A DNA stretch of 64,000 nucleotides from Certhia americana (Eukaryota; Chordata; Aves; Passeriformes; Certhiidae), in contig CM031873.1 of assembly GCA_018697195.1 (NCBI GenBank), positions 2,826,944 to 2,890,943 on the forward strand. Reading direction: 5' to 3'. The notes under the pieces are model-generated. The model had not been told where the DNA came from and made no database searches. It was given only the letters and a program-made list of their open reading frames with translations. This document shows, one piece after another, positions 63,656 through 64,000 of the stretch. Position 1 is the first letter of the stretch. Every line of letters begins with the position of its first letter. A program made the position numbers and the translations under genes.

Positions 63656-63842
63656 GAGGGTGGTGAAATACTGGAAGAGGATGCACAGAGCAGTGGTAGA
63701 TGCCCCTAAACCTGGAAATATTCAAAGCCAGCTTGGATGGGGCTCTGAGCAATGGGGAACAGTGGAAGGTGTCGCTGCACACTGCAGAGGGCTGGACTGG
63801 ATGGACTTCAAAATTTCTCTTCCAATAAAAATCATTCTGTCA
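63656..63842 (+). mobile_element. CR1 LINE 3' fragment (sense)
   Basis: It reads ACCTGGAAATATTCAAAGCC, then AGCTTGGATGGGGCTCTGAGC, then GGCTGGACTGGATGGACTTC, and ends with AAAATCATTCTGTC. These match the sense-strand CR1 3' end with a decayed tail octamer. It is opposite in orientation to the short CR1 tail at 63228. Confidence 0.8.
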
Positions 63843-64000
63843 TCCCACAATCTGCTGCTTCAGGTTACAAAGCTAAAGCAGCACATCCAGCCTCCAAAAA
63901 AGATAAAAAACCCTAAAGATTGGGTATTTAGGGTGAACCAGAGGAAAGAATGAGACTAGGATCCTACAAGGTGGAAGGACAATAGAGCCCTGGGAGGATA

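Larger units (their letters stand above)
52588..64000 (-). other. METRNL: Upstream METRNL intron, running out of the window
   Basis: This stretch should be the intron preceding the 60-nt exon. The next METRNL exon should encode a conserved segment containing a W-M-Y-P motif in a long open minus-strand frame. I find no such frame here, so that exon probably lies beyond 64000 and the intron exceeds 11.4 kb. It holds CR1 fragments at 54286, 58428, 63228 and 63656, A-rich homopolymers at about 59664 and 61026, and CpG-bearing patches near 55950-56260 and 56930-57065. No other exon is supported. Confidence 0.6.

Overview
The window looks like bird nuclear DNA, most likely from a passerine. It is mostly non-coding and is interspersed with 3' ends of CR1 LINEs, the dominant avian retroposon. 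It also holds two related solo-LTR-like fragments of a type I associate with songbird endogenous retroviruses. The reading frames seen across it are short, overlapping and compositionally random, as expected for vertebrate intergenic and intronic DNA. There are no bacterial-type genes, operons, CRISPR arrays or tRNA/rRNA genes that I can support.

The one gene I can identify is METRNL (meteorin-like, a secreted cytokine-like protein) on the minus strand. Its last coding exon is at 50593-50909. The preceding 60-nt coding exon is at 52528-52587. Consensus splice sites and matching codon phase join them: a split GTG (Val) codon bridges the 1618-bp intron. The earlier exons, including the large one carrying most of the CUB-like region, are not recognisable up to 64000. 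The gene therefore runs off the high-coordinate end, with an intron of more than 11.4 kb.

Layout: 1-49.9 kb is a gene-poor stretch downstream of METRNL. It contains CR1 fragments (about 3.7, 7.4-7.9, 12.7, 20.7-21.2, 22.5-22.8 and 31.4-31.9 kb), two LTR fragments (30.7-31.1 and 46.6-47.0 kb), a diverged minisatellite of about 38 bp period (39461-39791) and several A/T homopolymers. From about 49.95 to 50.59 kb lies the likely METRNL 3' UTR with candidate poly(A) signals. The last METRNL intron contains a purine-only-like GA tract of about 540 bp (51525-52067) interrupted by 15 Ns (52035-52049). From 52.6 to 64 kb the sequence is the preceding METRNL intron, with more CR1 fragments and one or two GC/CpG-elevated patches that could be regulatory.

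I did not find a novel multi-gene system. The points most worth checking are the METRNL gene structure (a symmetric, skippable 60-nt exon holding three cysteines), the long polypurine tract in its last intron, the minisatellite, the related LTR pair and the CpG-bearing patches in the upstream intron.
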